Positions 1 through 7,856 of a stretch of DNA of 64,000 nt are shown piece after piece; the first letter of the stretch is position 1, and each line of letters begins with the position of its first letter. Under the pieces are notes generated by a model. It saw nothing but the letters and a program-made list of their open reading frames with translations, ran no database searches and was not told the origin of the DNA. Location: assembly GCF_000737515.1 (NCBI RefSeq), contig NZ_CP006587.1, forward strand, positions 3,405,001 through 3,469,000. Direction: 5' to 3'. The position numbers and the translations under genes are program-made. This stretch comes from Hymenobacter sp. APR13 (GTDB lineage Bacteria > Bacteroidota > Bacteroidia > Cytophagales > Hymenobacteraceae).

Positions 1-390
1 GTCCTCGGTGCGTTGCAGAATGAACTGCAGGCGGCCCTGCTCATCCAGAATCGGGTAATGCGTGGCCTGCCAGTACAGCTCCTGCAAGCCACCGCCCTGC
101 GCGGCTGGCCGCTCCAGGTCGTAGCGGATCAGGGGCATCGTATGGGGCTGCAAGTGCTGCCGCACATAGTTGTGCGAGGCCTGAATAATGGCGGCCGAAG
201 CCTCGTCAGTGGCCGGAAACGCCTCAAAGAAGGATTTGCCTACCACTTCCTCGCGCTTCCGCAACGACACTGCCACGTGGCTATCAGTATTGTCGATGAT
301 GGTGGCGGCGGCATCTGCCCCGATAAGGAGAAAGTTCTCAGGCAGGGACCGAAACAGTGGGTGGTAGTCGACCGGAAATGCAGAAGCCAT
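1..390 (-). CDS. PAS-domain sensor protein, N-terminal part only (runs off the left edge)
   Basis: The frame is open from an ATG at 390 to base 1, giving the first 130 residues of a longer protein. It begins MASAFPVDYHPLFRSLPENF and then reads like a PAS sensor fold: 'LLIGADAAATIIDNT' resembles the first PAS strands, and 'YPILDEQGRLQFIL' resembles the closing PAC strand before a signalling helix. In Bacteroidota such an N-terminus usually belongs to a multi-PAS histidine kinase, but no kinase domain is visible here, so that is inference. A weak -7-like box (TACCCTTG, 405 to 398) lies 7 nt before the start, so the leader would be very short. It is divergent from the M48 protease gene. Confidence 0.75.
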   Translation of the reverse strand, partial: MASAFPVDYHPLFRSLPENFLLIGADAAATIIDNTDSHVAVSLRKREEVVGKSFFEAFPATDEASAAIIQASHNYVRQHLQPHTMPLIRYDLERPAAQGGGLQELYWQATHYPILDEQGRLQFILQRTED

Positions 391-565
391 GCGGCGGCAA
401 GGGTAGGAATGGGCAGAGAAAACCGGGGCTCCGGCCGCGTGGCCGGGCGGATAAAGGTAAGAGCCAGGCCCACGGAAGTAAGCACGATAATAACGGAATT
501 CTTTGGGGGCTGGATTTGGGAAAAATATAGCAGCATAGCCATAGACTGATGCCGGCGGAATCGTG

Positions 566-573
566 TAGATTTG
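566..573 (+). promoter_or_regulatory. -7 promoter box TAGATTTG
   Basis: Exact match to the Bacteroidota -7 consensus TAnnTTTG, 48 nt before the chosen start of the M48 protease gene. No TTTG stands at the expected -33 position, so only half of the promoter is recognisable. Confidence 0.5.
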
Positions 574-621
574 GCTTCCTATTCCACACTATGCCGCCCG
601 CAGCTGCCCGAGCTGCGCTTT

Positions 622-2100
622 ATGATTCGTTATCTGTTTGTTGCGGGGCTGCTGCTGTGGCTGCTGCCCCGGGCCGCCGCGCAGCCCGCCTACCGGCCCT
701 ATTTCTCTGCCGACACCACCCAGGCCTACCAGCTGGCCACGGCGCAGCGCACGGCCATCCGGACCTACTTCGGCACGGCCAAAACCGGCAGCGCCGAGTA
801 CCGGGCGCACTACCAGCGCGTTGTGGAGCAGGCGTCGGCGGAAGTCTACAACGCCATTCGCCACTCGGCGCTGCTCGACCCGGTGCTGAACGCTGCCGTG
901 CAGCGCGTGTTCCGGCAGGTGCAGCAGGCCAATCCGCAGCTGCCGCCCGCCCGCCTCGTGCTCACCCGCAACCCCGAGGCCAACGCCCACGCCGTGGGCA
1001 ACGGCACCATTCTGCTCAACGTGGGGCTGCTGCCCACGCTGGAAAACGAAAGCCAGCTGGCCTTCATTCTGTGCCACGAGCTGGCCCACGTGCAGTGCCG
1101 CCACCAGCAAACCACCATCCAGGAGCAGCTGGGCACGATTCATAGCCGCGAGATGCGCCGCGAAGTGCGCCGCATTGTGCAGGCCGAGTACAACATCAGC
1201 TCCCGCATGAAAAGCCTGGTGATGGGCCTGTCGCTGAACGGCACCTACCACCAGCGCCGCCACGAGCGCCAGGCCGACTCGCTGGGCTACGTGCTGCTGC
1301 GCCGCACCTCGTTCGACGCCAGCCAGGCCCACCGCGCCCTACAGCTGCTCGACCAGATGGATGCCCCGGCCTCGGCGGCGCCGCTGGAGCTGGGCCGCTA
1401 CTTCGGCTGCGCGGCCCTGGGCCGGCCGCTGGAAACCGAGGCGCCGAAGTCGCAGTCCATCTTTGCGGTGCAGGCTCCCGTGAAAACAGTGCTCGAAACC
1501 ACCGACACGCTGAAGTCGCACCCCGACTGTGCGAAGCGCATGGGCTACCTGCGCGCGCTGGCGGGCGGGGCGGTGGCCGAGGGCACGCAGCCGGTGGCGC
1601 CAGAATTTGCGCGGCTGCGGGCCGTGAGCCGGCTGGAGGTGGTGCAAAGCTGGTTCGACACCGAATGCTACGACCACGCCCTGTTTGAGGCGCTGCTACT
1701 GCTGCCCACCGACCCGCAGAACGCCTACCTGCGCGCCATCGTGCAGCTGAGCTTGCACCAGCTGCACCACTACCAGCTGACGCACCGCCTCACGGAAGTG
1801 GTGTCCAACGTGTCGGGGCAGCAGCCGGCCAACTTCAACCAGCTGCTGCACACGCTCTACGGGCTGCGCACCACCGAATACCAGGGCCTCAGCGCCTGCT
1901 TTGCCCAGCTGCTGCCGCCCCCCGCCGCCGACACCGACGAGTATGCGCTGGCGGCCCGCTACGCCGCGGCTGCCCTCGCCGAAGATGCCACCCGCGCCCA
2001 GGCCCTGCAGCAGCAGTATCTGGCGCAGTACCAGAACGGACGCTTTGCGGCGCGGCTGTTTCCGCCGCCGCCGCCCGCCCCGTCCAAGCGCCGCCGGTAA
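622..2100 (+). CDS. Secreted M48-family metalloprotease
   Basis: 492 residues. The frame opens earlier (571), but the ATG at 622 gives a clean signal peptide (MIRYLFVAGLLLWLLPRAAA), so I take it as the start. The zinc-protease motif HELAH lies at residues 152-156, and a downstream ERQAD motif supplies the likely glutamate zinc ligand, as in the M48 family (HtpX/BepA-like). The catalytic half covers about residues 70-260. The C-terminal half has helix-rich TPR-like character, as in BepA-type periplasmic chaperone-proteases, and ends in a basic PPPPPAPSKRRR tail. The likely role is periplasmic protein quality control or outer-membrane protein turnover; the substrate is unknown. It is followed by a repeat-rich gap and a gene on the same strand. 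Confidence 0.85.
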   Translation: MIRYLFVAGLLLWLLPRAAAQPAYRPYFSADTTQAYQLATAQRTAIRTYFGTAKTGSAEYRAHYQRVVEQASAEVYNAIRHSALLDPVLNAAVQRVFRQVQQANPQLPPARLVLTRNPEANAHAVGNGTILLNVGLLPTLENESQLAFILCHELAHVQCRHQQTTIQEQLGTIHSREMRREVRRIVQAEYNISSRMKSLVMGLSLNGTYHQRRHERQADSLGYVLLRRTSFDASQAHRALQLLDQMDAPASAAPLELGRYFGCAALGRPLETEAPKSQSIFAVQAPVKTVLETTDTLKSHPDCAKRMGYLRALAGGAVAEGTQPVAPEFARLRAVSRLEVVQSWFDTECYDHALFEALLLLPTDPQNAYLRAIVQLSLHQLHHYQLTHRLTEVVSNVSGQQPANFNQLLHTLYGLRTTEYQGLSACFAQLLPPPAADTDEYALAARYAAAALAEDATRAQALQQQYLAQYQNGRFAARLFPPPPPAPSKRRR

Positions 2101-2180
2101 CCCCGCCGCCAGCCAGGTAAGGGCCGTCAGCAGCAGCGAAAGAAGTTTCCAACCGCCAGTGCAGGTTGGTTGCCTCATGA

Positions 2181-2264
2181 CCCCATCACCTGTCACGATT
2201 CACCTCGTCACCCCATCACGATTCACCTCATCCCCTCATTACCCCATCACAATTCACCCCATTA
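2181..2264. repeat. Three imperfect direct repeats of about 30 bp in the leader of the next gene
   Basis: CCCCATCAC recurs at 2181, 2211 and 2242 (spacing 30 and 31), each followed by a CGATTCACCTC-like stretch. The array ends 9 nt before the ATG at 2274 and so lies in the 5' leader. A similar pyrimidine-rich TCACCTCATCACC string occurs near 14456. It may be slipped-strand sequence. Confidence 0.6.
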
Positions 2265-2273
2265 CCTCTCTCC

Positions 2274-3839
2274 ATGTATCAGTTTACCCGCACGCTGCTG
2301 ACGGCAGCGCTGGCTATTGCGGCCTCGGCCGCTGCACTGGCCCAAACCCAAACCCTGGACGGCATCAAGAGCATGCCCCGCTCCGGGATTTCGCCGATTT
2401 ATGCCGGCAACGAGGTGAAGGGCTACATCCTGTATGCCCGCGCCGATAAGGCCGACCGCAAAAACGACAACTTCCTGCTCGATTTCTATGATCAGGATCT
2501 GAAGAAGGTGTCGAACATCACGCTGCAGAAGCCCTCGGGGCGCTATACGCTGCTGCAGAATGCCTTCAACGGCACGGCGTTCGGCCTGTATTTCCTCAAC
2601 ACCAAGGACAACACGCTGGAGATGGAAACCTACGACGCCAGCCTTAAGAAGCTGGGCTCGAAGGTGATTGAAGACCTGTCGAAGGGCGACAAGATGGTGC
2701 TGAGCCAGATGGTGCGCAACGACGGCAACGTGGAAAACACGATGGGCGCCCTCACGCTCACGCCCATTGCCGGCAAAGGCTTCGTGCGCAACAGCTACGA
2801 CGGCCTGATGCGGGGCTACGCGCTGCAGATGTACGACAACAACCTCAACCCCAAGTGGCGGCTGGCGTCGGACCCCAAGTCCAAGGACTACGAAACCATC
2901 CTCATCCGGGAAGTAACCGACAAATACATCGTGGGCAACATCATGCGCCGCGACGGGCTGATGTCGCGGCAGGTGAGCTCCTACATGGTGGCCATCGACG
3001 TGAACACCGGCAAAAAGGTGATGGAGCTGCCCGTGGAAACCAGCAAAACCGAGCAGCTCTCGCTCAGCACCTTCACCTTCGACGCCGCCGCCCGCGAGTT
3101 TGTGGCCGTGGGCGAATACTACAAGCTCACCGACAAGCCCTTCATCAACAAGAGCCAGGGCTTTTACATCAAGCGGTTCACGGAAGCCGGCAAGCTCATC
3201 GGCACCAAGCCCTACAGCTGGCAGAAGGAAGTGAAGGCGGCCCTGCCCGCCGAGGCCAAGCCCAGCATGGAAGACGGCTTCATGAACTTCACGCACTCCA
3301 TAGTGAAGGGGGCCGATGGCAAGATGTACATCGTGGCCGAGCAGTACAAGGTGGCGGCCGACGGGATGGGCATTGCGGCCCTGGCCCTCGGTGGCCGCGC
3401 CAGCGCCGTGAATGGCCAGGTTGGCAACATGATGCTGTTTGTGCTAAACCCCGACTACTCACTGAACACCGTGAAGTTCTACGCCAAGGACCGTTCCAAG
3501 GCCCTGCTGCCCCCCGGCGCCATGGGCGCCGGCCTGATTGGCATGCTCATGAAGGCCCAGGGCGACTTCGACTACCAGTTCCTGCAGCGCAACGAGGCCA
3601 ACTCGCAGTTCAACGTGGTGTACATCAACTACGACAAGGAGAAAGGCGAGGCCACCAAGAAGGTTATCGGCAACATTGCCTTCGGCGACAACGGCCAGTT
3701 CGGCGTCGATAAGATTGACGGGAACAGCACCGCCACCAGCTCCTATGTGTACCCGGCCAAGCCCGGCTACGTGATGATGGTGGACTTCCTCAAAAAGCAA
3801 AGCCAGCTGGGCATGAAGCTCGTGAAGCTGAACATCTAA
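2274..3839 (+). CDS. Secreted protein of unknown function (possibly DUF6770-like)
   Basis: 521 residues. The signal peptide MYQFTRTLLTAALAIAASAA ends near ALAQ. The mature part consists of beta-rich repeats of about 50 residues with recurring Y-D-x-x-L-K and K-K-x-x-x elements (for example 'FYDQDLKKVSNITL', 'TYDASLKKLGSKVI', 'MYDNNLNPKWRLA'), which suggests a beta-propeller-like fold. I recall a Bacteroidota family of this size (DUF6770), but that assignment is from memory. No catalytic motif is visible. It is probably periplasmic or outer-membrane associated. The leader holds a 30-bp direct-repeat array, and a strong bidirectional terminator follows. Confidence 0.8.
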   Translation: MYQFTRTLLTAALAIAASAAALAQTQTLDGIKSMPRSGISPIYAGNEVKGYILYARADKADRKNDNFLLDFYDQDLKKVSNITLQKPSGRYTLLQNAFNGTAFGLYFLNTKDNTLEMETYDASLKKLGSKVIEDLSKGDKMVLSQMVRNDGNVENTMGALTLTPIAGKGFVRNSYDGLMRGYALQMYDNNLNPKWRLASDPKSKDYETILIREVTDKYIVGNIMRRDGLMSRQVSSYMVAIDVNTGKKVMELPVETSKTEQLSLSTFTFDAAAREFVAVGEYYKLTDKPFINKSQGFYIKRFTEAGKLIGTKPYSWQKEVKAALPAEAKPSMEDGFMNFTHSIVKGADGKMYIVAEQYKVAADGMGIAALALGGRASAVNGQVGNMMLFVLNPDYSLNTVKFYAKDRSKALLPPGAMGAGLIGMLMKAQGDFDYQFLQRNEANSQFNVVYINYDKEKGEATKKVIGNIAFGDNGQFGVDKIDGNSTATSSYVYPAKPGYVMMVDFLKKQSQLGMKLVKLNI

Positions 3840-3865
3840 CCGCCGGATTCGTCTGGTAAACCCAC

Positions 3866-3893
3866 AAAAAAGCCCGGCCTGGCCGGGCTTTTT
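3866..3893. terminator. Bidirectional intrinsic terminator
   Basis: A near-perfect palindrome: AAAAAGCCCGGCC, one T, then the reverse complement ending in TTTTT. It lies between two convergent genes and has A/T tracts on both sides, so it can serve both. Confidence 0.9.
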
Positions 3894-3917
3894 CGTTTGG
3901 GAGTGGCGCGGGCCAGC

Positions 3918-4367
3918 CTAAGCGCGCACCATGTGAATGTGCGGAATGCCGTCTTCGAGGTAGCCCTCGCCGACCTGCGCAAAGCCGAAGCTCTCATAAA
4001 ACGCCTGCAGGTACAGCTGCGCCCCAATCTGGATGGGCTGGGGGCCGAACAGCTGCTCTACGGCCCCAATGGCCTGGTGCAGCAGCTCGCGGCCCAGCCC
4101 GTAGCGCCGGAACTTCGGGCTGACGACCACCCGCCCGATGCTGGCCTCGGGGTAGCTGATGCCGGCCCCGAACAGGCGGGCGTAGGCGGCTAGTTCGCCG
4201 GTTTCGGTGTAGCCCAGCAGGTGCGTGGCCGCCTGGTCCTGCCCGTCGATGTCCTGGAAGGCACAGGTCTGTTCTACTACAAATACCTCGCTGCGCAGCT
4301 GCAGCACGGCGTAGAGCTGGGGCACGGAAAGCAGGTTGAAGGGGAGGGTGGTCCAGGTAAGGGTCAT
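3918..4367 (-). CDS. GNAT N-acetyltransferase, ElaA-like
   Basis: 149 residues from the ATG at 4367. An upstream in-frame ATG at 4439 is less likely, because a perfect -7 box lies inside that extension. The N-terminal 'LYAVLQLRSEVFVVEQTCAF' and 'DIDGQDQAATHLLGY' are characteristic of the ElaA branch of GNAT proteins. The acetyl-CoA loop reads 'IGRVVVSPKFRRYGLGRELL', with R-x-x-G-x-G, and 'FYESFGF' is the usual C-terminal strand. It should transfer an acetyl group from acetyl-CoA to an amine; the substrate is unknown. The length is typical of ElaA (about 150 residues). Confidence 0.88.
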   Translation of the reverse strand: MTLTWTTLPFNLLSVPQLYAVLQLRSEVFVVEQTCAFQDIDGQDQAATHLLGYTETGELAAYARLFGAGISYPEASIGRVVVSPKFRRYGLGRELLHQAIGAVEQLFGPQPIQIGAQLYLQAFYESFGFAQVGEGYLEDGIPHIHMVRA

Positions 4368-4371
4368 GGGG

Positions 4372-4379
4372 CAAAGGTA
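4372..4379 (-). promoter_or_regulatory. -7 box TACCTTTG four bases before the GNAT start
   Basis: Exact TAnnTTTG match on the minus strand. Only four bases separate it from the ATG at 4367. If it is used, the transcript starts at or next to the start codon, which would make a leaderless mRNA. Confidence 0.5.
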
Positions 4380-4518
4380 GGGGCTCTGGCCGTTGTAGCG
4401 GGCCAAGTAATGTAGGTACATAATTTTTGCCTTGCCCAACCGTCGTCCGTAGGGCTCGTTTTAAGAACCAGTTCCCTCTTCTGGCAGGGAGCCTTTTTTC
4501 AACTGAAAACACAAGTTT

Positions 4519-4779
4519 ATGAGAACGATACGGTTTGCTTTCGTGGCTGCGGCCTGCTTTTTTTTCACTGATTGCTCTACCAGCCGCGGCACCGGCGCGG
4601 CCATTGGCGGCGCCAGCGGCGCCGTGGTAGGCGGTGCCGTGGGCGGCACTGGCGGGGCCGTATTGGGCGGCGCCGCCGGTGCTGTAGGCGGCGCCGTCAT
4701 CGGCAACCGCCGCGACAAGAAAAAGGCCGAACGGGCCGCCCAGGAAGAAGCCCGCCGCAACCAGCAGAACAACCTCTAG
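4519..4779 (+). CDS. Small glycine-zipper lipoprotein
   Basis: 86 residues. MRTIRFAFVAAACFFFTDC is a lipoprotein signal with the lipid-accepting cysteine at residue 19 (FTDC). It is followed by a 45-residue glycine/alanine zipper ('GAAIGGASGAVVGGAVGG', then repeats) of the kind found in YMGG/OsmB-like envelope proteins. The last 25 residues are charged (RRDKKKAERAAQEEARRNQQ). It is probably anchored in the outer membrane, with the zipper packing in or against the bilayer. The function is unknown; homologues are often stress induced. It has its own terminator. Confidence 0.85.
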   Translation: MRTIRFAFVAAACFFFTDCSTSRGTGAAIGGASGAVVGGAVGGTGGAVLGGAAGAVGGAVIGNRRDKKKAERAAQEEARRNQQNNL

Positions 4780-4827
4780 CAACACGCGTTGCATCGGAAG
4801 CCAGCTTCCGGCAACAACATAATAGGA

Positions 4828-4872
4828 AACCGCCCCGGCTACTGAACGACAGGTTCAGTGGCCGGGGCGGTT
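4828..4872. terminator. Long hairpin terminator between convergent genes
   Basis: AACCGCCCCGGC pairs with GCCGGGGCGGTT, and an inner ACTGAAC/GTTCAGT extends the stem to about 20 bp with a 5-nt loop. It separates the lipoprotein gene from the convergent hydrolase gene. The T tracts are short. Confidence 0.75.
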
Positions 4873-4886
4873 GCTTGTTGTAGGGT

Positions 4887-6020
4887 TTAGCGCCACCACT
4901 GCACCTGCGGCAGCGCGCCCGCGCCGGGCGTCACGGGCTGGCCTAGCTCGGGCGTGGTGATGGGCAGCAGCAGGCGGGCGGCTTCGGCGGAGGCGCGGCG
5001 CACGGGCTCGTTCCAGGCGTGGTTGGCCTCGGTGAAAGCGCCCCAGTGCACCGGCAGCAGCACCCGGCCGCGCACGTCCAGCGTGGCCTGCACGGTCTGC
5101 TCGGGTTTCATGTGGATTTGGGCCCACTGGTCGTCGTACTGGCCGCATTCCATCAGGGCCAGGTCGAAGGGGCCGTGTTGCTGGCCGATGGTTTTGAAGT
5201 GCGGGCCGTAGCCGCCGTCGCCGCTGTAGAACACGCGCTGCGAAGGGGTTTTCAGCACCCAGGAGCTCCAAGAAGTGGAGTTGCGGTTGGTGAGGCCCCG
5301 GCCCGAAAAGTGGCGCGCCGGCGTGCTGATGATGGTGAGGCCGCCGGGCAGCTGCACCGAGTCGTTCCAGTCCAATTCGTGCACGCGGGCCGGTGCCACG
5401 CCCCAGGCCAGCAGGTGAGCGCCCACGCCCAGCGGCACGTAGAAGCCGGCCACTTTGTCGCGCAGCTTCCGGATGGTTTCGTAGTCGAGGTGGTCGTAGT
5501 GGTCGTGCGAAATCAGCACCGCGTCGATGGCCGGCAGCTGCTCGGCCGTGATGGCCAGGCTTTGGTTGTAGCGTTGGGGCGTCACCCAGCTCAGCGGGCC
5601 CATTTTCACGTTTAGCATGGGGTCGAAGAGGACGTTTTTGCCGGCTATTTCCACCAGGCTGGCCGAGTGCCCGAACCAGGTGGCGCGCAGCAGCCCGGCC
5701 GGCTTACGCACGATGCTGAGCGAATCGAGCGGGCGGGTGGGCAGCGGCGCGGGCGGCTGCACATTGGCGGGCTTGCTCCCGAACACGAATTTCCACAGCG
5801 CCGAAAACGTGCTGCCGCCGCCGGTCATCAGCTCGGTGGGTACGAGGTTGCGGAACTCGCCCTCAAAATAGTGCCCCGACTGCGCGTAGGCGGCCTTTTG
5901 AGCTTTGGTGGGCGAGCCGCCCAGCTGCGGGCTCAGTTTGGCGAAGGCCACGCCCGCCACCAGCAGCAGCACCACAATACTGGCGGTTAGCCGCCCAATC
6001 AGTTTCCAGGAAATACGCAT
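4887..6020 (-). CDS. Membrane-anchored metallo-beta-lactamase-fold hydrolase (UlaG/NAPE-PLD-like)
   Basis: 377 residues from the ATG at 6020, which places MRISWKLIGRLTASIVVLLL at the N-terminus as a signal anchor; an in-frame start at 6059 is possible. The MBL zinc motif is clear: 'VLISHDHYDHLD' (HxHxDH), with 'FSGDGGYGPHF' supplying the next metal aspartate and 'LLPVHWGAF' the last histidine. The segment 'TWFGHSASLVEIAGKNVLFD' is typical of the UlaG/NAPE-PLD branch, whose members cleave phosphodiester or lactone bonds. The substrate cannot be named. A TACCTTCG box about 80 nt upstream resembles other -7-like boxes in this window. Confidence 0.85.
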   Translation of the reverse strand: MRISWKLIGRLTASIVVLLLVAGVAFAKLSPQLGGSPTKAQKAAYAQSGHYFEGEFRNLVPTELMTGGGSTFSALWKFVFGSKPANVQPPAPLPTRPLDSLSIVRKPAGLLRATWFGHSASLVEIAGKNVLFDPMLNVKMGPLSWVTPQRYNQSLAITAEQLPAIDAVLISHDHYDHLDYETIRKLRDKVAGFYVPLGVGAHLLAWGVAPARVHELDWNDSVQLPGGLTIISTPARHFSGRGLTNRNSTSWSSWVLKTPSQRVFYSGDGGYGPHFKTIGQQHGPFDLALMECGQYDDQWAQIHMKPEQTVQATLDVRGRVLLPVHWGAFTEANHAWNEPVRRASAEAARLLLPITTPELGQPVTPGAGALPQVQWWR

Positions 6021-6180
6021 AAACACAGAATACGGGGAAGCGGCGCCCGTGGCCGCCAACTTGGTAGTCGGCCCAAACTGCTGGATACTTTAGCGGCCCC
6101 GAAGGTAGTAGCGCGGGCCCGCAACCTCCGTACCCGGTCAGGCACGGAAATACGCCGCAAAACCCCCAGATTGCCAGCCT

Positions 6181-6480
6181 ATGGCCAACACCACGTCGCA
6201 ACACATTCTGCCCACGGCTGCCAATCTGCTGGGGTTTTGCCTGTTCGTCATCACCTCGCTTCACATCACCAACAGCGCCACCAGCAGCCTCATCGACGAG
6301 TTTACCTCGCTCATTGCGCTGCTGTTCGCGTTTTCGTGCCTGCTCTCGTTTCTCTCTATCCGGACCAGCAACCCCACCACAGAACAGCGGGCCGAGCGCC
6401 TCGCCGACTACCTGTTTCTGGCCGCGCTGGTAGGCATCGTGGGGATTATTCTGCTGCTGATTTTCCGGGTGATTCGGTAG
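6181..6480 (+). CDS. Small integral membrane protein, unknown
   Basis: 99 residues. Three hydrophobic spans are visible at about residues 14-34, 43-62 and 75-96, the last being 'LFLAALVGIVGIILLLIFRV'. The charged linker 'SIRTSNPTTEQRAERLADY' lies between the second and third. The codon choice matches its neighbours. I do not recognise the family and there is no catalytic motif. It is divergent from the hydrolase gene and convergent with the desaturase gene. Confidence 0.7.
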   Translation: MANTTSQHILPTAANLLGFCLFVITSLHITNSATSSLIDEFTSLIALLFAFSCLLSFLSIRTSNPTTEQRAERLADYLFLAALVGIVGIILLLIFRVIR

Positions 6481-6561
6481 GGTGTACCCGCCTGTATGCT
6501 GAATGTACTCGTTTCAATTGCTGATTGAATTCCGGTAAGCCGCAGGCCCTCGGCATAGAAA

Positions 6562-6607
6562 AAGCCACTGTGCCACTTCCGAAGACAGGAAAGCAGCACA
6601 GTGGCTT
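6562..6607 (-). terminator. Terminator of the desaturase gene
   Basis: AAGCCACTGTGC pairs with GCACAGTGGCTT, with a shorter CTTCC/GGAAG pairing inside. On the minus strand the hairpin runs into a T tract. It begins 25 nt past the desaturase stop. Confidence 0.8.
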
Positions 6608-6631
6608 GGTTTGTAAGAATTGTAGGCAGCC

Positions 6632-7543
6632 TTACTCTTGCCAGGGCCAGTGCCAGCGGTAGGCGCGGGCTTTGGCCTGAGGCTTCTGGGTCGGCGTCTG
6701 GCCCACTACTTGTACGTCCCAGACCAAACCCAGGGCCCGCAGCGTGGCAATCAGGTACCAGCCAAGATCCAGCTCGTACCAGGCGGTGCTCATTTTGGCG
6801 GAGCTGGGGTGGGCGTGATGGTTGTTGTGGAAGCCTTCGCCGAAGGACAGCGCGCCCAAAACGAAGTTGTTGTAGCCATGCTCGGTAGCCTGGTCAATAT
6901 CATAGCGGGCGTAGCCATATTTGTGTGACACGAAGCCCACAAACCAGTGCCCCAGGATGGTCACGCTGATCCGCACGCACACGCAGACAATCATGGCCTC
7001 GAAGCTGAATACGCTCCAGATCAGGGCCGCTGCGCCCAGCACGTGCCAGTACCAGGTGCGCTCCAGAAAGCGCAGCCACGGGTCGTGCAGGTCTTCGGCA
7101 GGAATAGCGTAACGGGCTTCATCAGCGGGCCGCAACGCCAAGTGCAGGTTCCAGGCGTAGTCCTGCCATAAGGAATGGTCGTAGCGGAAGTAGGCGGGGC
7201 AGTCGGGGCGGTTTTGCCAGTAGTCGCGGAAGTAGTGCACCCGCACCCAGGAGAGCGGCCCGCCCAGGCCTGAGTGCACGAAACAGTAGGCAAGGACCCC
7301 GCGCAACAGCCGCGAGCAGCGGTAGGAGCGGTGAATGATGCCGCGGTGCAGCCCGATGGAATGGCCCAGCCCCACGGTAAACACCGTGAGCAGTACGGAT
7401 GCCACGCTCCGCTCCACCGACAGCGAAGAGAATCCCCACACCAGGGCCGGCAGCAGCATCAGATACAGCCAGCCCGATTTCAGCCAGCCGGGAGCCAGCT
7501 GGTCGCCTTTGGCAACGCTGGCAGTAGGATTGAACAAGCGCAT
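6632..7543 (-). CDS. Acyl-CoA/fatty acid desaturase
   Basis: 303 residues from the ATG at 7543; the frame runs further upstream without any domain. Desaturase histidine boxes are visible: 'GLHRGIIHRSYR' (first box, HxxxxH), and the strong third box 'GEGFHNNHHAHP' near the C-terminus. Hydrophobic pairs such as 'LYLMLLPALVWGFSSLSVE' and 'MIVCVCVRISVTILGHWFVG' give the expected four-span topology. It should introduce a double bond into membrane acyl chains using O2 and a di-iron centre. The central box is less regular than in delta-9 desaturases, so the position of the double bond is not assigned. It is divergent from the TonB receptor gene. Confidence 0.88.
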   Translation of the reverse strand: MRLFNPTASVAKGDQLAPGWLKSGWLYLMLLPALVWGFSSLSVERSVASVLLTVFTVGLGHSIGLHRGIIHRSYRCSRLLRGVLAYCFVHSGLGGPLSWVRVHYFRDYWQNRPDCPAYFRYDHSLWQDYAWNLHLALRPADEARYAIPAEDLHDPWLRFLERTWYWHVLGAAALIWSVFSFEAMIVCVCVRISVTILGHWFVGFVSHKYGYARYDIDQATEHGYNNFVLGALSFGEGFHNNHHAHPSSAKMSTAWYELDLGWYLIATLRALGLVWDVQVVGQTPTQKPQAKARAYRWHWPWQE

Positions 7544-7765
7544 CAGCAACGGATAATAGTCAAGGATAAAACAGTAGGAACGAAGTCTTTGAACTGCTTC
7601 AAATATAAAGCGTTGACGCGCACAAAACCGCGTCGAGTAGAGCAAAAAACAGCTTGGTGTGGGGCCTCTTGGCGGGAGGGCGCTAATGGTGCAGGCAGGC
7701 ATTCAGTTGTGCGGATAGCAACGCCCGCGACCCTGCCGCAAGTAGACTCTTCACGCCTCCCAACA

Positions 7766-7833
7766 CTTCATCCGTCTAATCCGACGCTTCGGTAACGGCA
7801 AGTTTCCTGGGCTGCGGCGGGTGCTCACTTTTG
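7766..7833 (+). promoter_or_regulatory. Promoter with a 41-bp element shared with 10176-10216, and -7 box CACTTTTG
   Basis: Bases 7766-7806 match 10176-10216 at 39 of 41 positions. The element ends in TTTC; 19 nt later comes CACTTTTG (7826-7833), one mismatch from TAnnTTTG. The same spacing and the same box type occur at the second copy. The ATG follows 24 nt after the box. It reads as a duplicated promoter plus upstream binding site. Confidence 0.6.
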
Positions 7834-7856
7834 AGCATCACTTCGCCGCTACCCCC

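Noticed and set aside
2262..3296. 344-codon antisense frame over the secreted protein
   Set aside because: Low-complexity shadow; the sense frame has a signal peptide and a terminator.
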